From positions 1 to 55,666 of the forward strand of contig DCKO01000052.1 of assembly GCA_002320665.1 (NCBI GenBank): a DNA stretch of 55,666 bases, written 5' to 3'. Below the pieces are notes generated by a model. That model did not search any database. It was not told where the DNA came from and worked only from the letters and a program-made list of their open reading frames with translations. Made by a program: the position numbers and the translations under genes. Origin of the DNA: Micavibrio sp. UBA1672 (GTDB lineage: Bacteria > Pseudomonadota > Alphaproteobacteria > Micavibrionales > Micavibrionaceae). How positions within the stretch are numbered: position 1 is the stretch's first letter; each line of letters starts with the position of its first letter. Positions 42,600 through 50,851 of this stretch are shown piece by piece.

Positions 42600-42860
42600 T
42601 GCATTAATTCCTATAAAGACTTATGAGTATAATAGAACTCATACCTATTTATATAAAAATTTACAAAAAACAATCATAATTTGAACAAAAAAAATGATTG
42701 ATTTTATATAAAATACAAAATTTTTCACAAGTTATTGTTGTATTTCAATGTGTTAAAAGTATATATGCGGATATAACCTTTTGCAACCCATGATTAAACA
42801 CTCTGTTAACCTTCCCATGAGATGATGAGTTATGGTAACAATTACAGAGAGGAACTACCA
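42600..42860. other. Gene-free AT-rich region before a small gene
   Basis: About 260 bases, very AT-rich, with no credible ORF. It holds runs of A and T (42655-42730) and probably the promoter of the small gene at 42861. No conserved RNA element was recognised. Confidence 0.5.
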
Positions 42861-43070
42861 ATGACTAGAGTATCAAAGTACCCAACACAAGATCATGGCT
42901 ACCACGGCGCACCAGTTTTAGATGCCCTGCAAGAAGTAGTAGAAGAAGCAAAGCTTGTTCGTCTGGAATATGCAGGCTTTGCCGATGTTATGAAAGAATT
43001 TAAAGAATCCGATTTCATGAAGGAAATCAGAGACTATACCCAACTTGATATTAAAGTCGGTATTCTGTAA
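42861..43070 (+). CDS. Small unknown protein, 69 residues
   Basis: Starts at the ATG at 42861, preceded by GAGAGGAAC; an upstream ATG at 42822 is in frame but has no ribosome site. The sequence (TRVSKYPTQDHGYHG, then ALQEVVEEAKLVRLEYAGF, MKEFKESDFMKEIRDYTQLD) is acidic and helical, with no signal peptide. No family is recognised. A long AT-rich leader and its own strong terminator show that it is a separate, probably well expressed unit. Confidence 0.65.
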   Translation: MTRVSKYPTQDHGYHGAPVLDALQEVVEEAKLVRLEYAGFADVMKEFKESDFMKEIRDYTQLDIKVGIL

Positions 43071-43091
43071 GTCGTTACCAACTGATTTCCG

Positions 43092-43124
43092 AAAACCGGA
43101 CGTCCCCCACGTCCGGTTTTTTTT
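43092..43124 (+). terminator. Terminator after the 69-residue protein
   Basis: AAAACCGGACGT and ACGTCCGGTTTT (12 bp) with loop CCCCC, followed by TTTTTTTT. A very strong Rho-independent terminator. Confidence 0.92.
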
Positions 43125-43184
43125 GACTTTTTTGCTGAATTCTGCCAAAATTATCGCTAATAAACAAAAATATAGGGTGATGCG

Positions 43185-43496
43185 TTGTTAAAACCACTAA
43201 CTGAAACCACAAAATATAATCTTTCCATATCGGAAGTCGGCAATGTTGTGCTGTTCCATAAAGGGCCTATGCAACATGTCTACAGCTATGCGGAATTCGA
43301 TAAAGAGACACGCTCTATCGATCTGGTGACAGAAAATGGCGAAACGCAGAAAATCGGTGTGACGGTCCCTGATAACCTGCATGGCAGGCTGGATAAGACC
43401 AAAGAAATGCTGATTGTTGAAATCATGGAAGATAATTCCTACGAAAACCCGACCTTTATCAAATTCGTAAAACCAATAGAAAATACAAACAGGTGA
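43185..43496 (+). CDS. Small unknown protein, TTG start
   Basis: 103 residues. The TTG start is supported by AGGGTGAT five to six bases upstream; the neighbouring ATG is out of frame and stops at once. The protein looks beta-rich: YNLSISEVGNVVLFHKGPMQ, HVYSYAEFDKETRSIDLV, TQKIGVTVPDNLHGRLDK, MLIVEIMEDN. No signal peptide. No family is recognised. It is six bases before the next gene and cotranscribed with it. Confidence 0.6.
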   Translation: MLKPLTETTKYNLSISEVGNVVLFHKGPMQHVYSYAEFDKETRSIDLVTENGETQKIGVTVPDNLHGRLDKTKEMLIVEIMEDNSYENPTFIKFVKPIENTNR

Positions 43497-43502
43497 TAAC
43501 AG

Positions 43503-44375
43503 ATGAATATTGAAGAGCTAGTAAAAGTTGGAAATACAATGCTTGATGACACCAATGATAGCATCATATTCCAATTAAACTCAGCTTCATCTTGGCCTAC
43601 TAACCATGTTGCCGCAGGACAAATGGAAGACGCCATAGGCCGTGATGTCACAGCAAACGAAGCAGAAGAAACCGCAGAACTAGCATTACAATTTATCGAA
43701 GACTATTTTGATGGCGATGCCAAAGCAGGCATGGCTTTTCTGGCAGATGCCTATGAACGCTCTCCGGCGATTGGTCAGATGGAAATTAAAACTCTTGTAG
43801 AATCAGGCGCAGCCAAACAAATGGTAGAGCTGAGTAAATCCGATCCTGAAACATATGGTCAGATGCTACAAGACTTAAATTCCGACCCGCAATTACTAGC
43901 TGCCGCGCAACAAGACCCCAAAGCCGCAATTGATAATTATCTGGCAACGATTAATCAAGAGCTTGACCCATCAACAAGCCAACAACCCCCAGTCATCGTT
44001 GCAGGTGATCCCACGACATCACCGCCAGCAAGCACAGAGCCGCCAGAACCGCCACCAGAACCTGAAGAAGACAAACGTACCTATCTTGTTGGCTTATCCA
44101 GAGATCAGGCCAGTGATGTGCTTGGTGGATTTTTCGGTGGAAACACAGAAGATACCGTTTCAAGCATGCTGAGTCAGGCTGTTGGAATCGGATCAATGAT
44201 ATTAAATAACGGCGGTGGAAACTGGTTCATCAATTTCTGCAAGGACACGTTGGGCTGCGAGATAGACGGCGTACAACTCACCGAGGAAGGCCTGAAGGTC
44301 ACAATGGCAGATACCGCCTCACCCGATGTCCTTGAGAGCCTGCAAGAAATGAAAATTATAACCCCAAGCTCATAA
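43503..44375 (+). CDS. Unknown acidic protein with Pro-rich linker
   Basis: 290 residues. A helical N-terminal part (about 1-155) with AEETAELALQFIEDYFDGD and AGMAFLADAYERS is joined by a Pro/Thr/Glu-rich linker (about 160-190) to a C-terminal part with VGLSRDQASDVLGGFFGG, SMLSQAVGIGSMIL and NGGGNWFINFCKDTLGCEID (two Cys). No signal peptide is obvious. No family is recognised. The Gly-rich hydrophobic C-terminal half could insert in a membrane or form an oligomer. It belongs to the same operon as the 103-residue protein. Confidence 0.6.
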   Translation: MNIEELVKVGNTMLDDTNDSIIFQLNSASSWPTNHVAAGQMEDAIGRDVTANEAEETAELALQFIEDYFDGDAKAGMAFLADAYERSPAIGQMEIKTLVESGAAKQMVELSKSDPETYGQMLQDLNSDPQLLAAAQQDPKAAIDNYLATINQELDPSTSQQPPVIVAGDPTTSPPASTEPPEPPPEPEEDKRTYLVGLSRDQASDVLGGFFGGNTEDTVSSMLSQAVGIGSMILNNGGGNWFINFCKDTLGCEIDGVQLTEEGLKVTMADTASPDVLESLQEMKIITPSS

Positions 44376-44376
44376 C

Positions 44377-45297
44377 TTATCTGGCTTGCGCGTCTTTCAA
44401 ATCCTGCCATGCAATATCAGGGAAAAATTCATGCCCGCCATGAAAGATAAGGATCTCGGCATTATCCGCCTTGGCCTTGTAATAAATACTCCTGTTCCCC
44501 AGCATCTCCGTCGTTTTAGGCACACCGCGCACAAGCAAGCCATGCACGGTTTTATCCGGTATGCGCTGCGCCTCATCCACGATTTTATTATAAAATTCCA
44601 GTGCATGACTGATCGGCACGGCATTGCCATTCTTCCCGTCATCCGTACCTGCATAAATCTTGAGTGGCCCGTTCTCGCGATACTCCATATAAAGCGGAGA
44701 TCGGCGCTTCATCTCCGCAGGCAAAGCCGCCTGCTCCGCATTTGACGTACAATCCAGCACATCCTTGGCATATTGATTCCGGCGATACAGCGATTCATAA
44801 AACCAGCGCTCCAGATCGGTAATCGGCGCCCACGCATATGTCCCCGCCAACTCATGCTTCCCCTTCAAATAATAGCCCAGCGCCACATAGCCACCGCCGC
44901 TAAAACCCACCACATAGATTGCACTGCGATCGGCCTTCCAGTTCTCCAGCGCCCAGTCAATCGCCTCGTCAATATTCGTGATGACTTTCTCGCTCAGACA
45001 CGCATCGGGGTGATTATTAGGGCCTTGAAAATCGGGCTGGATGTAATTCCACCCTGCCTGCGCAACCGCATAAGCCAGCAGATTATCCTGCGTATAATCA
45101 AAACTCCAACTATGCAGATTCACCACCAAGGGCTTACCCGCCGCGCCCGCCTGAAACCCCAGCGCCATTTGCGCCCCGTATTTGGAAGGAAGTGTAAATT
45201 CACTCGGCGGCTCCGGCGCACTTTCCTGCGCATAAACACCCCTCGCCCCAAGGAGCAAACAAAGATAAAATGTGATGATTGTTATTTTTTTAGTCAT
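44377..45297 (-). CDS. Secreted alpha/beta hydrolase, esterase or peptidase type
   Basis: 306 residues. Signal peptide 1-23 (ends VYA). The nucleophile elbow is VVGFSGGGYVALGYY (Gly-x-Ser-x-Gly-Gly), the oxyanion region is LVVNLHSWSFDY, the acid is probably Asp in IYAGTDDGKNG, and the His is in IFHGGHEFF near the C-terminus. The fold fits the prolyl-oligopeptidase/feruloyl-esterase branch. The substrate is unknown. Several Cys (DACLSEK, VLDCTSNAEQ) may pair in the periplasm. The stop abuts the previous gene's stop; downstream is an Xre gene on the same strand. Confidence 0.82.
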   Translation of the reverse strand: MTKKITIITFYLCLLLGARGVYAQESAPEPPSEFTLPSKYGAQMALGFQAGAAGKPLVVNLHSWSFDYTQDNLLAYAVAQAGWNYIQPDFQGPNNHPDACLSEKVITNIDEAIDWALENWKADRSAIYVVGFSGGGYVALGYYLKGKHELAGTYAWAPITDLERWFYESLYRRNQYAKDVLDCTSNAEQAALPAEMKRRSPLYMEYRENGPLKIYAGTDDGKNGNAVPISHALEFYNKIVDEAQRIPDKTVHGLLVRGVPKTTEMLGNRSIYYKAKADNAEILIFHGGHEFFPDIAWQDLKDAQAR

Positions 45298-45331
45298 GGT
45301 GAGTTTTTATCAATTTTAGAACCAGACAAAC

Positions 45332-45544
45332 TTATTTTCCTGTTTTTAAAATATCTTCCGGCTTAACATCCAATGCCTTTGCAATTCTAAATAATATTCC
45401 TATCGAAAAATTCTTATGACCATTTTCAATTTCGGATAAATAACTCCGATCCATCTCGACCATACCACATAAATCTTCCTGCGATAATTTTCGCTCAGAC
45501 CTTAAACGGACAATATTTTTTCCAATGGCTTCAAAATCACACAT
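45332..45544 (-). CDS. Small Xre-family regulator
   Basis: 70 residues, essentially one helix-turn-helix domain: IGKNIVRLRSERKLSQEDLC, then MVEMDRSYLSEIENGHKNFS, and FRIAKALDVKPEDILKTG. It is of the SinR/C.AhdI/controller type. Such small proteins repress their own gene or a neighbouring operon. Two direct repeats CCAACATTT-N-TATAGG upstream could be its operator. It is 34 bases upstream of the hydrolase gene on the same strand and could control it. Confidence 0.9.
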   Translation of the reverse strand: MCDFEAIGKNIVRLRSERKLSQEDLCGMVEMDRSYLSEIENGHKNFSIGILFRIAKALDVKPEDILKTGK

Positions 45545-45589
45545 CCTCCATTATGTTGATGAAAACCCACAAAAAACCATTGGCAATTA

Positions 45590-45628
45590 CCAACATTTTA
45601 TATAGGTTATAGCCAACATTTCTATAGG
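45590..45628. promoter_or_regulatory. Candidate Xre operator, two direct repeats
   Basis: CCAACATTTTATATAGG (45590-45606) and CCAACATTTCTATAGG (45613-45628), starts 23 bp apart (about two helical turns), 46 bases upstream of the Xre gene. On the minus strand these overlap TATA-type -10 sequences, so binding would stop transcription. Confidence 0.55.
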
Positions 45629-45641
45629 AATGCCCAGCTGG

Positions 45642-45687
45642 AAACACCCCCGTATCCCACTCACACAGTACGGGGGTGTTTTTTTCA
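45642..45687. terminator. Strong hairpin between the GFA and Xre genes, C-rich loop
   Basis: A perfect 13-bp stem (45642-45654 with 45669-45681) with loop TCCCACTCACACAG and T-run to 45685 on the plus strand. It lies just after the GFA gene on the minus strand, for which it may terminate too. No plus-strand gene ends here, so the plus-strand U-tract points to a separate small RNA or antisense transcript. The loop has the TCCCxCxCACA pattern of other hairpins. Confidence 0.75.
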
Positions 45688-45694
45688 AAATAAC

Positions 45695-46063
45695 TTATTC
45701 ATCTTTTGGATGGTGATCACGGCCATCGAGATAAGGAGCATCTTTGTATTCTTCGATTTTCACCCCTTCGAAACAGGCAATATTGATGGCATATTCGGTC
45801 GGCGTGCTGCGGCGTTTATGATGGGTGTAAATCCCACACGTTTTGCAGAAATAATGTTCGGCCTCCATCGTGCCCCATTGATACAGGACTAAGTTGTCCG
45901 CGCCTTTTAGAATTTTGAAATCAGCAAGCAGAACACTCCCCACGACTGCTCCACGTCGAGCACACATAGAACAATTACAACGGCGCAGCTTTTCAAATTC
46001 CCCGTTAAATGGAATTTCATATACCACCGCCCCACAATGACATGCTCCCTTTTTTATGGTCAT
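45695..46063 (-). CDS. GFA/CENP-V family zinc protein
   Basis: 122 residues. Zinc ligands of the family are in CHCGAVVYEI, LRRCNCSMCARRGAVVG, and CKTCGIYTHHKRR. These proteins are related to glutathione-dependent formaldehyde-activating enzyme, but most have no tested activity. Cytoplasmic, normal length. The tail YDGRDHHPKDE-like is His/Asp rich. It reads in the same direction as its neighbours but is separated by a strong hairpin from the Xre gene. Confidence 0.92.
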   Translation of the reverse strand: MTIKKGACHCGAVVYEIPFNGEFEKLRRCNCSMCARRGAVVGSVLLADFKILKGADNLVLYQWGTMEAEHYFCKTCGIYTHHKRRSTPTEYAINIACFEGVKIEEYKDAPYLDGRDHHPKDE

Positions 46064-46098
46064 GAAGACTACTCCTGCTTTAAGCTGGCTTTATGCCT

Positions 46099-46464
46099 TT
46101 ATTCATTTTTTAAATTAACTGAACGAGATATTGTTCTAAAGTCTTCATCAATCTCAGGCTCATCAAAATCATTGGCAAGTTTTTGCAGAAAGTCTAATTG
46201 TATCAGAACATCCGGTTCGTTCATATATCGCAATGTAGTGTAAATTCGATTAACAATTTGTTTAATCAGTTTTTTCATTTCAACATCATCAAGACGCGAG
46301 ATTTCGCTCCAAGGAACTTCACCATACGGTGATACAACCTTAACATCAGAGTAATTCGGACAATGGCTTTCAGGAAACTTTCCGGCATGCAAATCTTCTA
46401 GATAAGAATTTCTTACAACGCTGCCCAATACAATGGCAAGTTCTTGTGCCGCTTTGTCATTCAT
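46099..46464 (-). CDS. Unknown helical protein, 121 residues
   Basis: No family is recognised. It is hydrophilic and mostly helical: AAQELAIVLGSVVRNSYLED, VEMKKLIKQIVNRIYTTLRY, LDFLQKLANDFDEPEIDED. No signal peptide or membrane segment. It is 3 bases after guaA on the same strand and therefore likely cotranscribed with it. The GFA gene lies 35 bases further down. Confidence 0.6.
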   Translation of the reverse strand: MNDKAAQELAIVLGSVVRNSYLEDLHAGKFPESHCPNYSDVKVVSPYGEVPWSEISRLDDVEMKKLIKQIVNRIYTTLRYMNEPDVLIQLDFLQKLANDFDEPEIDEDFRTISRSVNLKNE

Positions 46465-46467
46465 AAA

Positions 46468-48069
46468 TCACTCCCACTCAATCGTCCCCGGAGGTTTGGA
46501 GGTAATATCATAGGTCACACGATTGATGCCGTGGACTTCATTGATAATGCGCGTTGAGACACGTCCCAGAAACTCATGGCTAAACGGATAGGTATCCGCG
46601 GTCATCCCATCCGTTGAGGTCACAGCGCGCAAGGCACACACATAATCATAGGTGCGGGCATCGCCCATAACGCCGACGGTTTTGACGGGCAAGAGCACCG
46701 CAAAGGCTTGCCAGATTTCATCATAAAGGCCGGTCTTCCTGATCTCGTCCAGATAAATCAGATCGGCTTTGCGCAAAATCTCCAGCTTCTCCCCCGTGAC
46801 CTCACCCGGAATACGGATCGCCAGACCTGGCCCCGGAAACGGATGACGACGGATGAAGTCTTCGGGCATGCCAAGCTCACGGCCCAATTCGCGCACCTCA
46901 TCCTTGAACAGCTCGCGCATCGGCTCGACCAGCTTTAACGCCATATCATCCGGCAAGCCGCCGACATTATGGTGGCTCTTGATCGTAACGCTCGGCCCAC
47001 CTGTAAAGCTGACCGACTCGATCACATCGGGATAAAGTGTGCCTTGGGCCAGAAACTCCGCCCCGCCAACCCGCGCCGAGCACGCATCAAACACCTCGAT
47101 AAACATATTCCCGATCAGTTTACGCTTGATCTCGGGATCGGAAATCCCCTCCAGCCCATCAAGAAATTTATCGCTCGCATCCTCATGGATCAGCGGAATA
47201 TTATAATGATTGCGGAATAAGTCCACGACTTGCTCGCTCTCACCAGAACGCATCAACCCCGTATCGACATAAATACAGGTCAGTTGATCGCCAATCGCCT
47301 CATGGATCAACACCGCCGTCACCGAGGAATCCACCCCGCCCGACAGACCGCAAATCACCTTGCCATTGCCGACTTGCTCGCGGATTTTGGCGATTTGCTC
47401 CTCACGGAAAGCTGCCATCGTCCAATCCCCCGAACACCCGCAGACATTATGAGTAAAATTCTTAAGCAAATCGGCCCCATGCGGCGTATGCACGACTTCG
47501 GGGTGGAATTGCGTACCGTAAAAACGGCGATCCGTGTCGGCGATAAAGGCAAAAGGCGCACCTTCGGATTTTGCGATCACCCGAAAGCCATCGGGCATCT
47601 CGGCAACATGATCTCCGTGACTCATCCAGACCTGCTCATGCGCGCCCTTATCCCAAACGCCCTTGGCGACTTTGGAATCCGCCACCACATCGACAAAGGC
47701 ACGACCAAATTCGCGGGATTGTTCGGCCTCGACCTTACCGCCCAACTGCTTGACCATGGTCTGCTGCCCGTAACAAATCCCGAAGATCGGCACGCCCATC
47801 TCGAACACGACCGCTGGCGCTTCCGGTGCGTCTTTCTCTAAAACACTGCGCGGCCCGCCGGACAGGATAATCCCGCGCGGGTTAAAGGCCTTGATCTTCT
47901 CCGCAGGCGCATGATTAAACGGCCATATCTCGCAATACACGCCGCTCTCCCGCAAGCGCCGCGCAATCAATTGCGTCACCTGCGACCCGAAATCCAGAAT
48001 AAGGATGTGATCGTGATTAAGCGTAATATCGAGTTCTTCGTTTGAATCTTGTGCCTTTGCGTTTTCCAT
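46468..48069 (-). CDS. guaA: GMP synthase (glutamine-hydrolysing)
   Basis: 533 residues. The N-terminal class I amidotransferase domain has ILDFGSQVTQLIARRLRE, the nucleophile GICYGQQTM (Cys about residue 100) and THFHPE-type QFHPEVVHTP. The ATP pyrophosphatase domain has GLSGGVDSSVTAVLIH, and the C-terminal dimer domain ends RVTYDITSKPPGTIEWE. It converts XMP to GMP with ATP and glutamine. The N-terminal extension of about 18 residues before the first motif is a little longer than usual. Length otherwise normal. No guaB is adjacent. Confidence 0.97.
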   Translation of the reverse strand: MENAKAQDSNEELDITLNHDHILILDFGSQVTQLIARRLRESGVYCEIWPFNHAPAEKIKAFNPRGIILSGGPRSVLEKDAPEAPAVVFEMGVPIFGICYGQQTMVKQLGGKVEAEQSREFGRAFVDVVADSKVAKGVWDKGAHEQVWMSHGDHVAEMPDGFRVIAKSEGAPFAFIADTDRRFYGTQFHPEVVHTPHGADLLKNFTHNVCGCSGDWTMAAFREEQIAKIREQVGNGKVICGLSGGVDSSVTAVLIHEAIGDQLTCIYVDTGLMRSGESEQVVDLFRNHYNIPLIHEDASDKFLDGLEGISDPEIKRKLIGNMFIEVFDACSARVGGAEFLAQGTLYPDVIESVSFTGGPSVTIKSHHNVGGLPDDMALKLVEPMRELFKDEVRELGRELGMPEDFIRRHPFPGPGLAIRIPGEVTGEKLEILRKADLIYLDEIRKTGLYDEIWQAFAVLLPVKTVGVMGDARTYDYVCALRAVTSTDGMTADTYPFSHEFLGRVSTRIINEVHGINRVTYDITSKPPGTIEWE

Positions 48070-48230
48070 AGCGCCCCAACTTGGTTATAAAATGAAGTAA
48101 TATACTGGTTTACAATGCTTATCTTTAGCTGACAATGGTTTTTAGGCCCGCATGCTTGCGAAAGCGGCAATTTCACTATAATATGTGAAGCTAATATAAT
48201 AATTTAAAACCAATACAGGGTGATTTTCGA

Positions 48231-49172
48231 ATGATGTCACAAGAAAACCAAGTGACAAAAACAATATTAATGGTCTTTGGGCTTAAGGGCTCACAGCCCC
48301 AAACAGAAGCTGAAGACTTCAAACCATTTGACCTCTCTCACAAGGAATTAACAGCCTCCAAAAATTACAATTCAGGCAATCAGGGCAATCTGGATAACTC
48401 CTTCAGTGCCCGCCAAAAGGATAAAAAGCTGGTCTCTATGCTGCAAGAGGTCAATGCCCTGTTTGCGGATAACCCGAAATATCAGGCCATCGCAGCCGCA
48501 GAATTCGGCAGTCTGGAAACCGATATCGACTCCATGTCCCAACAAGCCGCAAAATTTGGTGTCCCGACAATCCATATATCGGATAATGGTGCGGACGGCA
48601 CCTATAGCGCAGAATTCCAAGGCGCCTTGGAAATGGCTAGAAACATCGCTGAACAAGACGAAGAACGCGGCGAAAAAACAGAATTCCTAGTCGCCGGACT
48701 ATGGGCAGGACGCGCCGTGCGTGATTTCACCAATGTTCTGCGCGATGAAAACATCCAGACCCGCATCCTATCTGATTTGATCATGGACCAAGCCAGCATC
48801 AAGCGCTTTGACGAGGATGAAGACCTCTCGCGCGGAGTTCTCAATGCCCTGTCCTATATGACCAATGACCATATTTTCCGTGTGCTGCAACAAGACTTAT
48901 CCGAAGAGGATTTCGAAAGAGCCCGCCCCTTCATCCATGACCGGAACGCCCGCTCAAAGGCAGAATGGGCCTATAGAAACGACGTATTGAACAAAGAACA
49001 CGCAAAAAACAGCGCGCTTATCTCTAAAATAGAAGATAATGGCTATCGCTTATCCAAAGGCAAAAGTCTGGAGCTGAGCTCCGGCAAAGCCCTCGAAGAG
49101 CTCAAAATGCGCCCAGCCCGCAGCGCAACCATCATCCCCGTGCAATTCGGCGGCCCAAGCGAAGAGCTATAA
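48231..49172 (+). CDS. Unknown protein, possibly a degenerate isochorismatase-like fold
   Basis: 313 residues from an ATG with AGGGTGAT upstream. FGVPTIHISDNGADGTYSAE and EFLVAGLWAGRAVRDFTNVL, then ILSDLIMD, resemble the strands around the active site of cysteine hydrolases, but the Cys position is Ala-Gly, so it would be inactive if related. Other regions (FSARQKDKKLVSMLQEVNAL, SKAEWAYRNDVLNKEHAKN) are not recognised. No signal peptide. It stands alone between guaA and metF. Confidence 0.55.
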   Translation: MMSQENQVTKTILMVFGLKGSQPQTEAEDFKPFDLSHKELTASKNYNSGNQGNLDNSFSARQKDKKLVSMLQEVNALFADNPKYQAIAAAEFGSLETDIDSMSQQAAKFGVPTIHISDNGADGTYSAEFQGALEMARNIAEQDEERGEKTEFLVAGLWAGRAVRDFTNVLRDENIQTRILSDLIMDQASIKRFDEDEDLSRGVLNALSYMTNDHIFRVLQQDLSEEDFERARPFIHDRNARSKAEWAYRNDVLNKEHAKNSALISKIEDNGYRLSKGKSLELSSGKALEELKMRPARSATIIPVQFGGPSEEL

Positions 49173-49218
49173 AAGCGAAGCCCCAAAAAGAAGTCTCATT
49201 TTTTGGTTTACAAAGCGC

Positions 49219-49279
49219 CACGGCTTTTCCATGATGGCTTTTCGATTGAATCAACCAAAGCCGGAGACAAGCCGCCGTG
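49219..49279 (+). promoter_or_regulatory. Structured leader over the metF start
   Basis: CACGGC (49219-49224) pairs with GCCGTG (49274-49279), which contains the GTG start. Inside, GGCTTT (49236-49241) pairs with AAAGCC (49257-49262); as an alternative, CGGCTTT (49221-49227) can pair with AAAGCCG (49257-49263). The outer stem and the alternative stem cannot both form. The pattern could switch access to the GGAGA ribosome site. It does not match a known SAM riboswitch class. Confidence 0.4.
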
Positions 49280-50116
49280 AGTAAACCAACATTTTCATTT
49301 GAATTCTTCCCGCCAAAAACCGACAAAGCCGCCGACGCCCTATGGGAAGCCGTGCCCGAGCTCATCGATCTTGGCCCCAAATTCATGACCGTAACCTATG
49401 GCGCGGGCGGCTCGACGAAGGATGGCACGATTGATACCATCGCCAAGAAGATGGGCATGACCGATATCCCGATCGGCTCTCACCTGACCTTCCTCAACAC
49501 CACCAAGCCCGAGCTTAAGGAATACACAGACGGCTTGTGGGATAAGGGCGTAAAGCATATCGTGGCGCTGCGCGGGGATATGCCTGCCGATCTGGAATGG
49601 CCGCTCGCCGATGATGGTGATTACTTCCAATACACTTCCGATTTCGTTGAGGGGCTACTGGAATGGCATGATTTCGAAATCTCCGTCGGGGCTTATCCTG
49701 AAAAACACCCGGACTCAAAGAGCCTAGAGGATGACATCCGCGCCCTAAAGCTCAAATGTGACGCAGGCGCACACCGCGCCCTAACGCAGTTCTTCTTTGA
49801 TAATGATCTTTATTATAACTTCGTGGAGAAATGCGAAGCCGCCGGCGTAAAGCTCCCGATCTGCCCCGGTATATTGCCAATCCATGATTTTGCTTCTATG
49901 TGCAAATTCGCGCGGCGCTGCGAAGCCAACGTACCCGACTGGCTCCATGAGAAATTCGCCGGATTAGAGGACAAACCCGAAGACGCAAGAAAAGTCGCCA
50001 TCGACCTGCTCGTGACCCAAACAGAAGACCTCGTCAAAAACGGCGTGAAACATATCCATTACTACACCCTCAACAAATCCGATATCACGCGGCAGGCAGT
50101 TGAGGCGATTGGGTGA
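49277..50116 (+). CDS. metF: Methylenetetrahydrofolate reductase
   Basis: 279 residues with a GTG start (GGAGA nine bases before). It reduces 5,10-methylene-THF to 5-methyl-THF, the methyl donor for MetE. Family marks: SFEFFPPKTDKA at the N-terminus, TVTYGAGGSTKDGT, IPIGSHLTFLN, HIVALRGDMP and ALTQFFFDND, FAD site PICPGILPI. It is shorter than the E. coli form but normal for alphaproteobacterial versions. A structured leader covers the start. Its end overlaps the beginning of the ATPase gene. Confidence 0.95.
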   Translation: MSKPTFSFEFFPPKTDKAADALWEAVPELIDLGPKFMTVTYGAGGSTKDGTIDTIAKKMGMTDIPIGSHLTFLNTTKPELKEYTDGLWDKGVKHIVALRGDMPADLEWPLADDGDYFQYTSDFVEGLLEWHDFEISVGAYPEKHPDSKSLEDDIRALKLKCDAGAHRALTQFFFDNDLYYNFVEKCEAAGVKLPICPGILPIHDFASMCKFARRCEANVPDWLHEKFAGLEDKPEDARKVAIDLLVTQTEDLVKNGVKHIHYYTLNKSDITRQAVEAIG

Positions 50117-50120
50117 TGTT

Positions 50121-50843
50121 TTGGATCAGAAACCCTATTTGCAATATGCCCGCATAGAATGGGAGAAAATCGAAGATAAAGAGCGCTATCCATTTTGTCT
50201 GAGTGCCGTTAAAAACCTTGAAAGCATCAAATTTGAAAAAGCCGTTACTTTTATAGTCGGAGAAAACGGCTCAGGAAAATCAACTATTTTAGAAGCTCTT
50301 GCTACCGGAATGGGGTTAAATCCTGAAGGCGGAAATATGAATACGCGTTTTTCCACCTCTTCTACCCATTCAAACCTTCACAAAAAAATCAGATGCGTCA
50401 AAGGGTATAAACGCCCAAAAAACTGGTATTTCCTGAGAGCTGAAAGCTTTTATAATGTAGCCAGCTATATGGACGATATGCCTGAATATCTAGGCAGTTA
50501 TGGCGGCAAATCCTTACACGCCCAATCTCACGGTGAGTCATTCATGGCACTTTTAAAACATAAGCTTCGCGGAAACGGGTTTTATATGTTCGACGAACCA
50601 GAAGCAGCCCTTTCCCCACAACGCCAACTCGAAGCTCTGATTTATTTTCATCGTCTTGCCAAGGATTCACAGCTTATCATCGCCACACATTCTCCGATCT
50701 TAATGGCCTATCCGGAAGCTGATATCTACCACATCGGCGCTGAGAAAATTACAAAAATTGAGTATGAAGATACCGAGCATTATCAGGTCACAAAAAACTT
50801 CCTGAACCGTACCGATATGATGCTGAGTGAACTATTGGATTAA
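50121..50843 (+). CDS. ABC-type/AAA ATPase, single-domain
   Basis: 240 residues from a TTG at 50121 (an upstream TTG at 50100 or 50109 is also possible; the start is uncertain). Walker A is VGENGSGKSTILEAL, Walker B is GFYMFDEPEAALS with a preceding SHGESF in place of the usual signature, and H-loop LIIATHSPILMAY. These are the marks of the AAA_15/AAA_21 predicted ATPases that act alone, often in phage defence or DNA handling, but a simple housekeeping role is possible. No partner gene is nearby; it overlaps the end of metF. Confidence 0.82.
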   Translation: MDQKPYLQYARIEWEKIEDKERYPFCLSAVKNLESIKFEKAVTFIVGENGSGKSTILEALATGMGLNPEGGNMNTRFSTSSTHSNLHKKIRCVKGYKRPKNWYFLRAESFYNVASYMDDMPEYLGSYGGKSLHAQSHGESFMALLKHKLRGNGFYMFDEPEAALSPQRQLEALIYFHRLAKDSQLIIATHSPILMAYPEADIYHIGAEKITKIEYEDTEHYQVTKNFLNRTDMMLSELLD

Positions 50844-50851
50844 CTTTTCAC

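Noticed and set aside
42794..42810. CtrA-like site TTAA-N8-TTAAC
   Set aside because: The spacer is 8, not the 7 of the CtrA consensus, and the region is very AT-rich, so chance is likely.
49173..49276. SAM-II or SAM/SAH riboswitch before metF
   Set aside because: No match to the conserved core of these classes could be found; only a local competing-stem pattern is reported.
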